From: Mycobacterium genavense ATCC 51234 | GTDB lineage: Bacteria; Actinomycetota; Actinomycetes; Mycobacteriales; Mycobacteriaceae | Length of the DNA stretch: 64,000 nt | Reading direction: 5' to 3' | NCBI RefSeq assembly: GCF_000526915.1 | Contig: NZ_JAGZ01000004.1 | Location: 1-64,000 of the forward strand | In this document: one piece after another, positions 20,064-28,243 of the stretch | How positions within the stretch are numbered: position 1 is the stretch's first letter | How the letters are laid out: each line of letters opens with the position of its first letter | Position numbers and translations under genes: made by a program | Notes under the pieces: model-generated | The model's input: only the letters and a program-made list of their open reading frames with translations | Told to the model about the DNA's origin: nothing | Database searches by the model: none

Positions 20064-20717
20064 ATGCCCGAGGGCGAACAGACCGAGCCGGCCACCACCG
20101 AAGACCCGGCAGACGTGCAGGACGCCGAGGCCGGCGCGGCGGAAGCCGACGAAGACATCGGCGGCCCGATGTTTTCCCCGTACGGCATCGCCTCGGCGGT
20201 GCTGGGCGTGCTGTCGGTCGCCGCGGTCGTGCTCGTCGGGATCATCTGGTCCGACCACCGGGCCGAGTCGGCCGAACGCACCTACCTGAGCCGGGTGATG
20301 CAGACCGCCGCCGACTGGACCGGCGTGCTGATCAACATGAACAGCACCAACATCGACGCCAGCCTGCAGCGCCTGCACGACGGCACGGTCGGCGAACTCA
20401 ACACCGACTTCGACGCGACCGTGCAGCCCTATCGGCAGGTGGTCGAGAAACTGCAATCACAGAGCAGCGGGCGCATCGAGTCGGTGGCGATCGAGACGGT
20501 GCACCACGACCTGGACAGCCAGCCTGGCATGGCGCGCCCGGTAACCACGACCAAGCTGCCGCCGTTCGCCAGCCGGACGGATTCGGTGATGCTGGTCGCG
20601 ACGTCGGTCAGCGAGAACGTCGGCGCCAAGCCGCAGACGGTGCACTGGAATCTGCGTCTGGACGTCTCCGACGTCGACGGCAAGCTGATGATCTCCCACC
20701 TGGAGTCCATCCGATGA
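20064..20717 (+). CDS. Mce-associated-like single-pass membrane protein (Rv0199 ortholog)
   Basis: The 217-aa protein has an acidic N-terminal region (about residues 1-38), one transmembrane helix (about 45-66, SAVLGVLSVAAVVLVGIIW) and an extracytoplasmic domain of about 150 residues with a beta-rich, SnoaL-like pattern seen in Mce-associated proteins (RTYLSRVMQTAADWTGVLIN, HWNLRLDVSDVDGKLMISH). ATG 20064 is the first sensible start. Its stop overlaps the next gene's ATG by 4 bp, so Rv0199 and Rv0200 form an operon. It is divergent from zmp1. Role unknown; Mce-associated proteins stabilise lipid importers, but no mce operon lies here. Confidence 0.82.
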   Translation: MPEGEQTEPATTEDPADVQDAEAGAAEADEDIGGPMFSPYGIASAVLGVLSVAAVVLVGIIWSDHRAESAERTYLSRVMQTAADWTGVLINMNSTNIDASLQRLHDGTVGELNTDFDATVQPYRQVVEKLQSQSSGRIESVAIETVHHDLDSQPGMARPVTTTKLPPFASRTDSVMLVATSVSENVGAKPQTVHWNLRLDVSDVDGKLMISHLESIR

Positions 20718-21403
20718 GAAACCTGTGGCGGCTGCTGGCCTTCGATGTCCTGGCGCCGCTGGCCACGATCGGCGCGCTGCTGATGATCGGCGTGATCCTC
20801 GGCTGGCCGTTGTGGTGGGTGTCGGCCTGCTCGGTGCTGCTGGTGCTGATCGCCGAGGGGGTCGCGGTCGATTTCTGGCTGCTGCGCCGGGATTCGGTCA
20901 GCGTGGGCACCGACGACGAGGCGCCCGGGCTGCGGCTGGCGGTCGTCGTCCTGTGCACGGCCGCCCTGGCCGCCGCGGTGGTGACCGGCTACACCCACTG
21001 GACGAGCACCGACCGCGCCTTCAACAAGGACACCCGCGACGTGGCCCAGGTGGCCAGCGGCATGACCGAGGCGATGGCGTCGTTCACCCCGAGCTCCCCG
21101 ACCAGCTCGATCGATCGGGCGGCGGCGATGATGGTGCCCGAGCGCGCGGACGCGTTCAAGCAGGAGTACCAGAAGTCCAGCGCCGATCTCGCCCAACGCC
21201 ACGTCACGGCGCAGGCCGCGACGCTGGCGGCCGGGGTGGAGGCGCTGGGGCCGGCGGCGGCAAGTGTGGCGGTCATCCTGCGGGTTACCCAGAACACGCC
21301 CGGCCAGCCGCCCAGTCGGGCGGCGCCGGCGTTGCGGGTGGCACTGGTCAAACGGGGCGGCGACTGGTTGGTGACCGACGTGCTGCCGATCAACGCCCGC
21401 TGA
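20714..21403 (+). CDS. Membrane protein with Mce-associated-like extracytoplasmic domain (Rv0200 ortholog)
   Basis: The 229-aa protein has two N-terminal membrane helices (about residues 10-57), a short polar loop, a third helix (about 76-97) and an extracytoplasmic domain of about 130 residues with the pattern HWTSTDRAFNKDTRDVAQVA and a terminal VKRGGDWLVTDVLPINAR, the same fold type as its upstream partner. ATG 20714 overlaps that gene's stop. It converges with Rv0201c with only 4 bp between stops. No catalytic motif is visible; it is likely a partner subunit of Rv0199. Confidence 0.82.
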   Translation: MRNLWRLLAFDVLAPLATIGALLMIGVILGWPLWWVSACSVLLVLIAEGVAVDFWLLRRDSVSVGTDDEAPGLRLAVVVLCTAALAAAVVTGYTHWTSTDRAFNKDTRDVAQVASGMTEAMASFTPSSPTSSIDRAAAMMVPERADAFKQEYQKSSADLAQRHVTAQAATLAAGVEALGPAAASVAVILRVTQNTPGQPPSRAAPALRVALVKRGGDWLVTDVLPINAR

Positions 21404-21407
21404 CGGG

Positions 21408-21911
21408 TCAGTTGTCGTCGGCGGGCGGCGACTTCACCTTCACGAACCGGTCCGAGAGCCGGCGCATCCGGATCATCAGCGAGGCCGACGGGCTGACGCT
21501 GGCGTCGAGGTAGGAGGCCAGCTCCTCGGCCGCCACCCCGATGCGGGCGGCGAATTCCTGCTGGGCCAGGCCGGACCGCTCGATCAGCAGCCCCACGTGG
21601 CGGGCCACCTCGGCGCGTTCGTTGGCCTCCAGGTGGGTGCGGGCACGCTCGAGCACCTCCCACAGCGCTTTGGAGATGCCATACGGGCGGGTGCCCTCGA
21701 GGACTTCCTCCACCTGACGGGCGGTGCGGCCGAACGGGTCGCGCTTGAGCGCGGCGGCGATCCGCTTCCAGGTGTCGATATCGCCGCCCTGCATCGCGGA
21801 GTGAATCGCGGCGGTCGGCCAGAACTCGACCGGCTGATCGAGATCGGGATAACGTTCGGCGGCGGGCTGCTGGGGCGGCGGCTCGCGTCGTCGGTCGGCT
21901 GCCAACGTCAC
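21408..21911 (-). CDS. Helix-turn-helix protein of unknown role (Rv0201c ortholog)
   Basis: The 167-aa soluble protein has a helical C-terminal half with a likely XRE-type helix-turn-helix (GLAQQEFAARIGVAAEELAS, about residues 112-135). Its N-terminal half contains PVEFWPTAAIHSAMQGGDID and RKTARQVEEVLEG-like helices. The ATG at 21911 overlaps the mmpL11 stop by 4 bp, so it is cotranscribed with and translationally coupled to mmpL11. It could regulate envelope genes, but this is not supported by more than the fold guess. Confidence 0.78.
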   Translation of the reverse strand: MTLAADRRREPPPQQPAAERYPDLDQPVEFWPTAAIHSAMQGGDIDTWKRIAAALKRDPFGRTARQVEEVLEGTRPYGISKALWEVLERARTHLEANERAEVARHVGLLIERSGLAQQEFAARIGVAAEELASYLDASVSPSASLMIRMRRLSDRFVKVKSPPADDN

Positions 21912-24900
21912 CTCGCCTCCTCCAGCATTGCGACGGCCACCGAAAGGCAGCGCTGCCTGACCTGATCCCAGTCTGCCTTTGTGCCCGGCTCCGACACCGC
22001 CTCAGGCAGATCGGATGGATTCGGATCCGCGAGCTGTCGGACCAACTGCGAGGTGATCCATTGCTGCTTGGGCGGTTTACAACAGTAATACCTGTCCATT
22101 CCGGCCAGCACCACCGCGGCCGTCTCCGGTTCCAATGTGTCGACCATGTCAGCAAATTCGGCATAATCGCGGCTGCTGTTACGGCACATGATCAGGTAGC
22201 CCTTGAGGCGCAGCGTCTCGGCGCCGGTGGGGACCTGCAGCCGGTCGCCGGTGGGCAATTGCACATGGGTGGTTTCCACCGGGCTGCGCCGCTGGTAGCG
22301 CGGCCGGTCGTGGCCGCGCTTGTCCGCCTCGAGCGCGTCGATGGCAACCGACAACCGCCCCCGCCACAGGGTCACCGGGTGCACCGTCCGGTCGCTCCAC
22401 GGCATGGCCCGGGAAATGCCGTTGCGGGACGCCAGGCCGTCGACCAGCTTCTTGGCCCCGGACGGGGCCCGGGTCTGTCCGTTGCTGCCGTTCTTCTCGG
22501 CGGCGAGGGTGACCGCGACGGTGTCGTTGTCGCCGATGTTGACCTGGTGCGGAATCTGCCCGGGTCCCTGGCCGCGGGGTTCCTCGGCGTCCTTGCAGTC
22601 GTTGCGCCCGCAGCCGGTAAAGGCCAGCGGATCGGCGACGGTGACGGCGTCGGGCGCCAGGTGTTTGAGCTTGGCCGCCGACTTGAGCACCATCCGCAGG
22701 TCCGCGCTGGGCGCGGTGAGCGCCGAGATGTCGTCGGGAATGACGACGATGTCGCTGAGGTCGACGTCGGGCAGCGGCCGGTCGAAGTCGACCGACGGCA
22801 AGACGCGGCGCAGCCACCCGGGCAGCCACCAGTTCCACTGGGCGAACATCGCCATCAGCGCCGGCACCAGGATCAGCCGCACCACCGTGGCGTCGACCGC
22901 GATCGCGACGGCGCATGCCACCCCGATCTCGGCGACCAGCGGCATGCCGGCGAACGCGAAACCGATGAACACCGCGATCATGATCAGGGCCGCGCTGGTG
23001 ATGGTGCGGGCGCTGGTGCTGACGCCGTAGGCGACCGCGTCGCGGGTGTTTCCGGTGCGCAGGAAGCGTTCCCGGATGCGGGTGAGCAGGAAGATCTCGT
23101 AGTCCATCGACAACCCGAACGTCATCGCCAGGACCAGTGGGGGAACGGTGCTGTCGATCGAGGTGATGTGGGCGAACCCGAGGTCCCGCAACCAGCCCCA
23201 CTGGAACACCATGACCAGGCTGCCATAGGCGGCGGCGACCGACAGCAGCGTCATCAGCACGCCCTTGAGGGCCAGGAACACCGAGCGGATCGACAGCAAC
23301 AGCATCACGAACGCGTTTGCCGCGACGAACAGCAACACCAGCGGCTCGGTCGCCGAGACCCGGTCGTCGAAATCCTTGATCAATGCCGTGGGCCCGCCGA
23401 CGTCGACATGTGCCGTGCCCTCACCGGGAACCTTGGGCAGCTCGGTGCGCATCCAGTCGACGGATTGCCGGGCGCCCATGTCCTCGGGGTCGACGGACAG
23501 CACCGCGGACAGCAAGGCGCTGCTGTTGTCGTCGGCGAATTGCGGCGGGGTCACCGAGACGATGTGCGGGGCCTGCGTCATGCGCTGGCGGATGGCGGCC
23601 AGCGTCTGGCTGTGTTCGGGTGCCGACGCCGCTCCGTCGGGGAAGCTGACCAGCACCTGGATCGGGCCCAGCGCTCCCGGCCCGAGGGCCTGGGATGCCC
23701 CCGCGACGCCGGCGCGGATCTCGTGCGCGGAGTCGAATTGGCGCAGCAGGCTGTTGCCCAGCATCATCGACGCTGCGGGTGCGGCCATCACGAGCAAAAT
23801 CGTCGCCGCCGCGATGGATGAGATCCACGGTCGGCGCATCACGGCCCCGACCCAGCGGTTCCAGAATCGGGACTGCGTGCTCTCCGGTCGTCGCGACCAG
23901 TGCAGCAGCATCGAGCGCTTGGCGGCCGCCCGGCCGAACGTCGCCAGCGCCGCGGGCGTCAGGGTCGTGGAGGTCAGCATGGCGACCGCGACGGCCAGGA
24001 TCGCCCCGGTGGCCATCGATTTCAGCGCCGGGGTGTTGATCAGGTAGATCCCGGTCAATGAGGCCACGACGGTCAACCCGGACAGTACCACCGCCAGCCC
24101 GGAGGTGGCCATCGCGGCGTCGACGGCTTCGCGGGGCTGACGTCCGGACCGCAATTCCTCGCGGAACCGCATCAGGATGAACAACGAATAGTCGACCGCC
24201 AGCGCGATGCCGAACATCGACACCGTCGAGGTGACGAAGACCGACATGGTGGTGTAGGCCGACAGGAAATAGACCAGCCCCATCGTCACCACGACCGTGC
24301 AGATGCCGAGGGCCAGCGGGATCGCCGCGGCGGCCAGCGAACCGAACACCGCGAGCAAGACGATTAGGATGATCGGCAGGTTCCACTGCTCGGCCTTGGC
24401 GATGTCGTGTTTGGTGTTCGCCGCCGCCGCCGCGGACAACGCGCCCTGGCCGATCACGTACAGCCGTACCCGACCGTCGGCGGTCTGCCCGGACTGGTCG
24501 CCCTTGACGCCGACGCGCTGCCGCAGCTGTTTGGCGATGTCGCTGGTGCCGGCGTTGCGGGCGTCGAGCCGCAGCGTGAGCACATACGGCCGGTCGGGCT
24601 GCGGCGGCCGTTGGGTGGGGTTGGTCTTCTCGGTGACACCGGGGAATTCGCCGATGATCTGCCGCAGCTGCGTCACGGCATTGTTCATGTCCTCGTAGCT
24701 GGCGTCGGGCCGGGGCGCGGCCACCAGCGCCAGCGACGAGGCCCCCAGATCGTGGTACTGGCCCTCCAGCTGATCGTGGACTTTCAGCGACTGCGAGCCG
24801 GCCACCTCGAAACCACCGCCGGTGAGATTCCCGGACGCCGTCAAGGCCAAGTAGATCGCCGGGACCAATGCCAGCAACCAGCCTGTGAAGACCAGCCAGC

Positions 24901-24934
24901 GGTATCTGCGCAGGCTGCGGCTGAGGCGCATCAT
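21908..24934 (-). CDS. mmpL11: RND-family lipid/haem transporter MmpL11
   Basis: The 1008-aa protein has the MmpL layout: one N-terminal helix, a periplasmic domain (about 35-175), helices 2-6, a second periplasmic loop, helices 7-11 and a long cytoplasmic tail. The proton-relay Asp-Tyr pairs are present in FGIALAVDYSLFILMRF and FGLSMDYEIFLLTRIR. It is intact and about 40 residues longer than the M. tuberculosis protein, mainly in the C-terminal region with KNGSNGQTRAPSG. In M. tuberculosis MmpL11 exports long-chain wax-ester and diacylglycerol lipids and takes part in haem uptake. Two ATG codons start the frame at 24934. It is divergent from the haem carrier gene Rv0203. Confidence 0.94.
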   Translation of the reverse strand: MMRLSRSLRRYRWLVFTGWLLALVPAIYLALTASGNLTGGGFEVAGSQSLKVHDQLEGQYHDLGASSLALVAAPRPDASYEDMNNAVTQLRQIIGEFPGVTEKTNPTQRPPQPDRPYVLTLRLDARNAGTSDIAKQLRQRVGVKGDQSGQTADGRVRLYVIGQGALSAAAAANTKHDIAKAEQWNLPIILIVLLAVFGSLAAAAIPLALGICTVVVTMGLVYFLSAYTTMSVFVTSTVSMFGIALAVDYSLFILMRFREELRSGRQPREAVDAAMATSGLAVVLSGLTVVASLTGIYLINTPALKSMATGAILAVAVAMLTSTTLTPAALATFGRAAAKRSMLLHWSRRPESTQSRFWNRWVGAVMRRPWISSIAAATILLVMAAPAASMMLGNSLLRQFDSAHEIRAGVAGASQALGPGALGPIQVLVSFPDGAASAPEHSQTLAAIRQRMTQAPHIVSVTPPQFADDNSSALLSAVLSVDPEDMGARQSVDWMRTELPKVPGEGTAHVDVGGPTALIKDFDDRVSATEPLVLLFVAANAFVMLLLSIRSVFLALKGVLMTLLSVAAAYGSLVMVFQWGWLRDLGFAHITSIDSTVPPLVLAMTFGLSMDYEIFLLTRIRERFLRTGNTRDAVAYGVSTSARTITSAALIMIAVFIGFAFAGMPLVAEIGVACAVAIAVDATVVRLILVPALMAMFAQWNWWLPGWLRRVLPSVDFDRPLPDVDLSDIVVIPDDISALTAPSADLRMVLKSAAKLKHLAPDAVTVADPLAFTGCGRNDCKDAEEPRGQGPGQIPHQVNIGDNDTVAVTLAAEKNGSNGQTRAPSGAKKLVDGLASRNGISRAMPWSDRTVHPVTLWRGRLSVAIDALEADKRGHDRPRYQRRSPVETTHVQLPTGDRLQVPTGAETLRLKGYLIMCRNSSRDYAEFADMVDTLEPETAAVVLAGMDRYYCCKPPKQQWITSQLVRQLADPNPSDLPEAVSEPGTKADWDQVRQRCLSVAVAMLEEAR

Positions 24935-25264
24935 AAACTGCTGAATTTCAGGCTCCCCGAGTATCTCGCTTACGCGTGAGGGCGACGATACCGCAGCAGC
25001 CTATGCATTAGTTGGGCTTCGCGAATTCGTGAGCTGCGCAGACGGGTCCTCGGACAAGTCGTAGCCGAGTCGCGACCCAGTCGTTGTCAACCGGTGACTA
25101 AGCGGGATCTGGTCACACCCGGTGGCAGGGCACGAACCCCGGTGGCAGGATGTCGCTGGGCCGCGCGGGGGATGGGGAACTCCGCAGTCGTGGCGGCCGT
25201 CCATCGCAGCAGTTTGCACCGCGCCGAGCCCCGGCAGCCGTGGCAAACCGTGAGGAGTTCAGGC

Positions 25265-25762
25265 ATGAAGATGTTCGCCGCAGGTTTGTTCGCCGCCGCA
25301 GTGCCCGCCGTGGCCGTCGCGCTGATGGCGGGGCCGCCGGCGACCGGGGCCACCGACCCGTGCGCGGCCAGTGAGGTCGCCCGGACGATCGGTTCGGTCT
25401 CCAAGTCGATGGGCGACTACCTGGACTCGCATCCGGAGACCAACCACGCGATGACCACGATGCTGCAGCAGCCGGCCGGCCCGGAGTCGGTCACCGGGCT
25501 GAAGTCCTACTTCGCGGGCAACCCGAAGGTGGCCGCCGACATGGCCGGGATCGCGCAGCCACTCACCAACCTGTCGATGCAGTGCAAGCTGCCGATCAGC
25601 ATTCCCCAGGCCATGGGCATCACGCAGCAGGCGCAGGGCGCCGGCGGCCTGCCCGTCTCGCCGGCGGCCGGTCTCGGCGGCGCGCCCGCGGCGACCGTGC
25701 CGGCCCCGCCCGCGGTCGGGGGCGCGCTGCCCGGCCCGTCGCGGCAGAACAACGTCGGTTAG
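25265..25762 (+). CDS. Secreted haem-binding protein (Rv0203 ortholog) with extended C-terminus
   Basis: The 165-aa protein carries a signal peptide (cleavage likely after the Ala near residue 29), mature start TDPCAASEVARTIGSVSKSM, and two cysteines (33, 107) that can form the structural disulfide. Rv0203 binds haem outside the cell and passes it to MmpL3/MmpL11. Tyr52 and His56 in DYLDSHPETN correspond to two reported haem-contact residues (Tyr59, His63); the third, His89, appears replaced by Tyr82 (LKSYFAGNPK). Residues about 122-165 form a Gly/Ala/Pro-rich tail absent from the M. tuberculosis protein. ATG 25265 gives the best signal peptide. It converges with Rv0204c. Confidence 0.87.
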   Translation: MKMFAAGLFAAAVPAVAVALMAGPPATGATDPCAASEVARTIGSVSKSMGDYLDSHPETNHAMTTMLQQPAGPESVTGLKSYFAGNPKVAADMAGIAQPLTNLSMQCKLPISIPQAMGITQQAQGAGGLPVSPAAGLGGAPAATVPAPPAVGGALPGPSRQNNVG

Positions 25763-25770
25763 CGGGTCGG

Positions 25771-26982
25771 TTAGCCGGCACCCTTCCCCGGCGGCGGTAG
25801 CGGCCCCTGCAAGGCGGCGGCGTCGGGGTCGTTCCAGTACCGCAGCTGCGGCTCGATCAACGGCAGCGGACCGGTCGGCGGGTCGTCGTCGGAGCCGCCC
25901 GGGTGCTCGGTGCGGAACACGAAGAAGAAGACCACCCAGCCGACGGCGGAGATCAGCAACCAGCTGATCAGCCGGTAGAGCAGCATCGCCGAGATCGCGT
26001 TGGGCAGCGACATACCGCTGGACACCAGACCGGGCACCAGCACCGCCTCGACCACCAGCAGCCCGCCCGGCATCAGCGGAATCGTGCCGACGGCGCGTGC
26101 GGCCGCGTAGGCCACCGTCAGCCCGGCGATCGACGCGTGGTCCCCGGCCGCGTATGCCGCGAAGGCCAGGCAGGCGACGTCGGCGATCCAGTTGAACATC
26201 GACCAGCTGAACGCCACCCCGAGGTCGCGCCGGCCCAGGCTGACCGATTCGAGCTGCATCAGGATCTCGCGCCACTTGGCCAGGTGGGTGTCGGTCGGCT
26301 TGCCGCGCAGCGAGTTGAACCACGCCAGGATGCGGGTGCCGATGCCTTCGATCAGCTCCGGGCGCGATGCCACCGCCTGGGAAAGCAGCAGCAGTGCGAC
26401 GAATCCGCCCAGGGTGAACAGCAACGAGAACGGGTTGTTCTTGGCGCCCAGGAAGAAGGCGCCGCCCAACCCGAGCAGTGCCAGACCGACCGCCTGCAGC
26501 ACGCCCGATATCACCAACTGCCAGGACGCCACCACGGTCGAGGCGCCCCAAATACGTTGCTGCCGAAGCAAAAACGTCGCCGACAGCACCGGGCCACCGG
26601 GCAGCGTGGTGCTCAGCGAGTTGGCGGCGTAGAAGGCGGCCTCGGAGCGCAGCTGTCGGACGTGCACCCCGGCGGACTTCAGTAATGTGCGCTGGATCTG
26701 GGCGAAGCTGTGCATCGATGCGGCCGCCGCGGCCACCGCGGCGAGCAGCCACCACCAGTTGGCTTGGAACAGGCTCGTCCAGGCCTTGGCCAGCTGATCC
26801 CAGCCCAGCGCGACCTCGATACCGAGCACGACCGCGACCACGGCCAGCACCGCCCACCGCACCCACCAGTACTTGCCCCGCGGCGTCTCGCCGGCGCGCG
26901 CGGAAGCCGGCGGTTCACCCTGGTGCGCGAAAGCGCCGCCGCCCGGGAAGCGGAGGTTGCGGATGGGCGCGTCGTGCGGCAC
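25771..26982 (-). CDS. Lysylphosphatidylglycerol synthase TM-region/UPF0104 family membrane protein (Rv0204c ortholog)
   Basis: The 403-aa protein has about eight to nine membrane helices in the pattern of the flippase-like LPG_synthase_TM/UPF0104 family, including AAFYAANSLSTTLPGGPVLS and the late GTIPLMPGGLLVVEAVLVPG motif. GTG 26982 is the only start near the first helix; about 40 polar residues precede it. Members flip or transport lipids, and a general role in envelope lipid handling fits the mmpL neighbours, but no substrate is known. Its 3' end is 8 bp from the converging Rv0203 stop. Intact. Confidence 0.85.
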   Translation of the reverse strand: MPHDAPIRNLRFPGGGAFAHQGEPPASARAGETPRGKYWWVRWAVLAVVAVVLGIEVALGWDQLAKAWTSLFQANWWWLLAAVAAAAASMHSFAQIQRTLLKSAGVHVRQLRSEAAFYAANSLSTTLPGGPVLSATFLLRQQRIWGASTVVASWQLVISGVLQAVGLALLGLGGAFFLGAKNNPFSLLFTLGGFVALLLLSQAVASRPELIEGIGTRILAWFNSLRGKPTDTHLAKWREILMQLESVSLGRRDLGVAFSWSMFNWIADVACLAFAAYAAGDHASIAGLTVAYAAARAVGTIPLMPGGLLVVEAVLVPGLVSSGMSLPNAISAMLLYRLISWLLISAVGWVVFFFVFRTEHPGGSDDDPPTGPLPLIEPQLRYWNDPDAAALQGPLPPPGKGAG

Positions 26983-27103
26983 GTAATTTAGGGTAACCGC
27001 GCAGGTGGCGAGGCAATCGAGGCGAAACTCCGCGCGTGTCGCCGTCGTAACCGGATCGTGCCGACGTCATCACCCGACGGCGCACGCCCGATAGGCTGGC
27101 CGG

Positions 27104-28234
27104 ATGCCGGCAAGCCCCGACGACGCCTCGGTCACGCCCCTGATCCGCCACACCGCCGCGTGGGCGTGGTGTTTGCTGGTCATCTTCGCCGCGGCGCTCG
27201 CGTTCCTCTGGGTGGTGGCCAAACTCGAGGTCATCGTCGTGCCGGTGCTGCTGGCGTTGATGATCAGCGCGCTGCTGGTGCCCGTCGTGGACTGGCTGGA
27301 CGAGCGCGGGCTACCGCGCGGCAGCGCCGTCGCGCTGGTGTTGCTGGGTGGATTCGCGCTACTGGGCGGCATCCTCACCTTCGTCATCACCCAGTTCATC
27401 GTCGGTCTACCCGACCTGACCGAGCAGGTCACCCGCAGCATCGACAGCACCCGGCGGTGGCTGATCGAAGGGCCCGCGCATCTGCGCAGCGAACAGATCA
27501 CCAACGCGGGCAACGCCGCGATCCAGGCGCTGCACAACAATCAGTCGAAGTTGACCAGCGGCGCGCTGTCCACCGCGGCCACCCTCACCGAACTGCTGAC
27601 CGCCGCGGTGCTGGTGCTGTTCACCCTGATTTTCTTCCTCTACGGCGGCCGCAACATCTTCGCCTACGTGACCAACATCGTCCCGGACGGCGTCCGTGAC
27701 CGGGTGATGGAAGCGGGCCGCGCCGGATACGGTTCGCTGATCGCCTACGTGCGGGCCACCTTCCTGGTGGCCTTCACCGACGCGGCGGGGGTGGGCGCCG
27801 GGCTGGCCATCATGGGCGTGCCGCTCGCGTTGCCACTGGCGTCGCTGGTGTTTCTCGGTGCCTTCATCCCGCTGATCGGCGCGCTGATCTCGGGATTGGT
27901 GGCCGTGGTGGTCGCACTGCTGACCAAGGGAATCGTCTACGCGCTGATCACGCTCGGCCTGCTGGTCGTGATCAACCAGATCGAGTCGCATCTGCTGCAG
28001 CCGCTGGTGATGGGGCGTGCGGTGTCGGTTCACCCGCTCGGGGTGGTGCTGGCGATCTCCACCGGCGGTGTGCTGGCCGGCATCGTCGGGGCCCTGCTGG
28101 CTGTCCCGACGGTGGCGTTCCTCAACAACGCGATTCAGGTGCTACTCGCCCGGGATCCGGCCGCCGAAGCCGAGCAGCTCGACGATGCCAAAGACCCGGC
28201 CGTGCTGCGCGCCAAAGCCGACCACCCCGACTAG
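27104..28234 (+). CDS. AI-2E family transporter (Rv0205 ortholog)
   Basis: The 376-aa membrane protein has about eight helices with the family layout: two N-terminal helices, an amphipathic central domain (about 100-160), and a C-terminal helix block with [40 protein letters not shown] and [20 protein letters not shown], the conserved AI-2E signatures. ATG 27104 starts 14 residues before the first helix. Despite the family name, most members are not autoinducer exporters; Na+/H+ antiport or lipid functions are reported for some. It converges with mmpL3 with 9 bp between stops. Intact. Confidence 0.9.
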   Translation: MPASPDDASVTPLIRHTAAWAWCLLVIFAAALAFLWVVAKLEVIVVPVLLALMISALLVPVVDWLDERGLPRGSAVALVLLGGFALLGGILTFVITQFIVGLPDLTEQVTRSIDSTRRWLIEGPAHLRSEQITNAGNAAIQALHNNQSKLTSGALSTAATLTELLTAAVLVLFTLIFFLYGGRNIFAYVTNIVPDGVRDRVMEAGRAGYGSLIAYVRATFLVAFTDAAGVGAGLAIMGVPLALPLASLVFLGAFIPLIGALISGLVAVVVALLTKGIVYALITLGLLVVINQIESHLLQPLVMGRAVSVHPLGVVLAISTGGVLAGIVGALLAVPTVAFLNNAIQVLLARDPAAEAEQLDDAKDPAVLRAKADHPD

Positions 28235-28243
28235 GGCTCGGGT

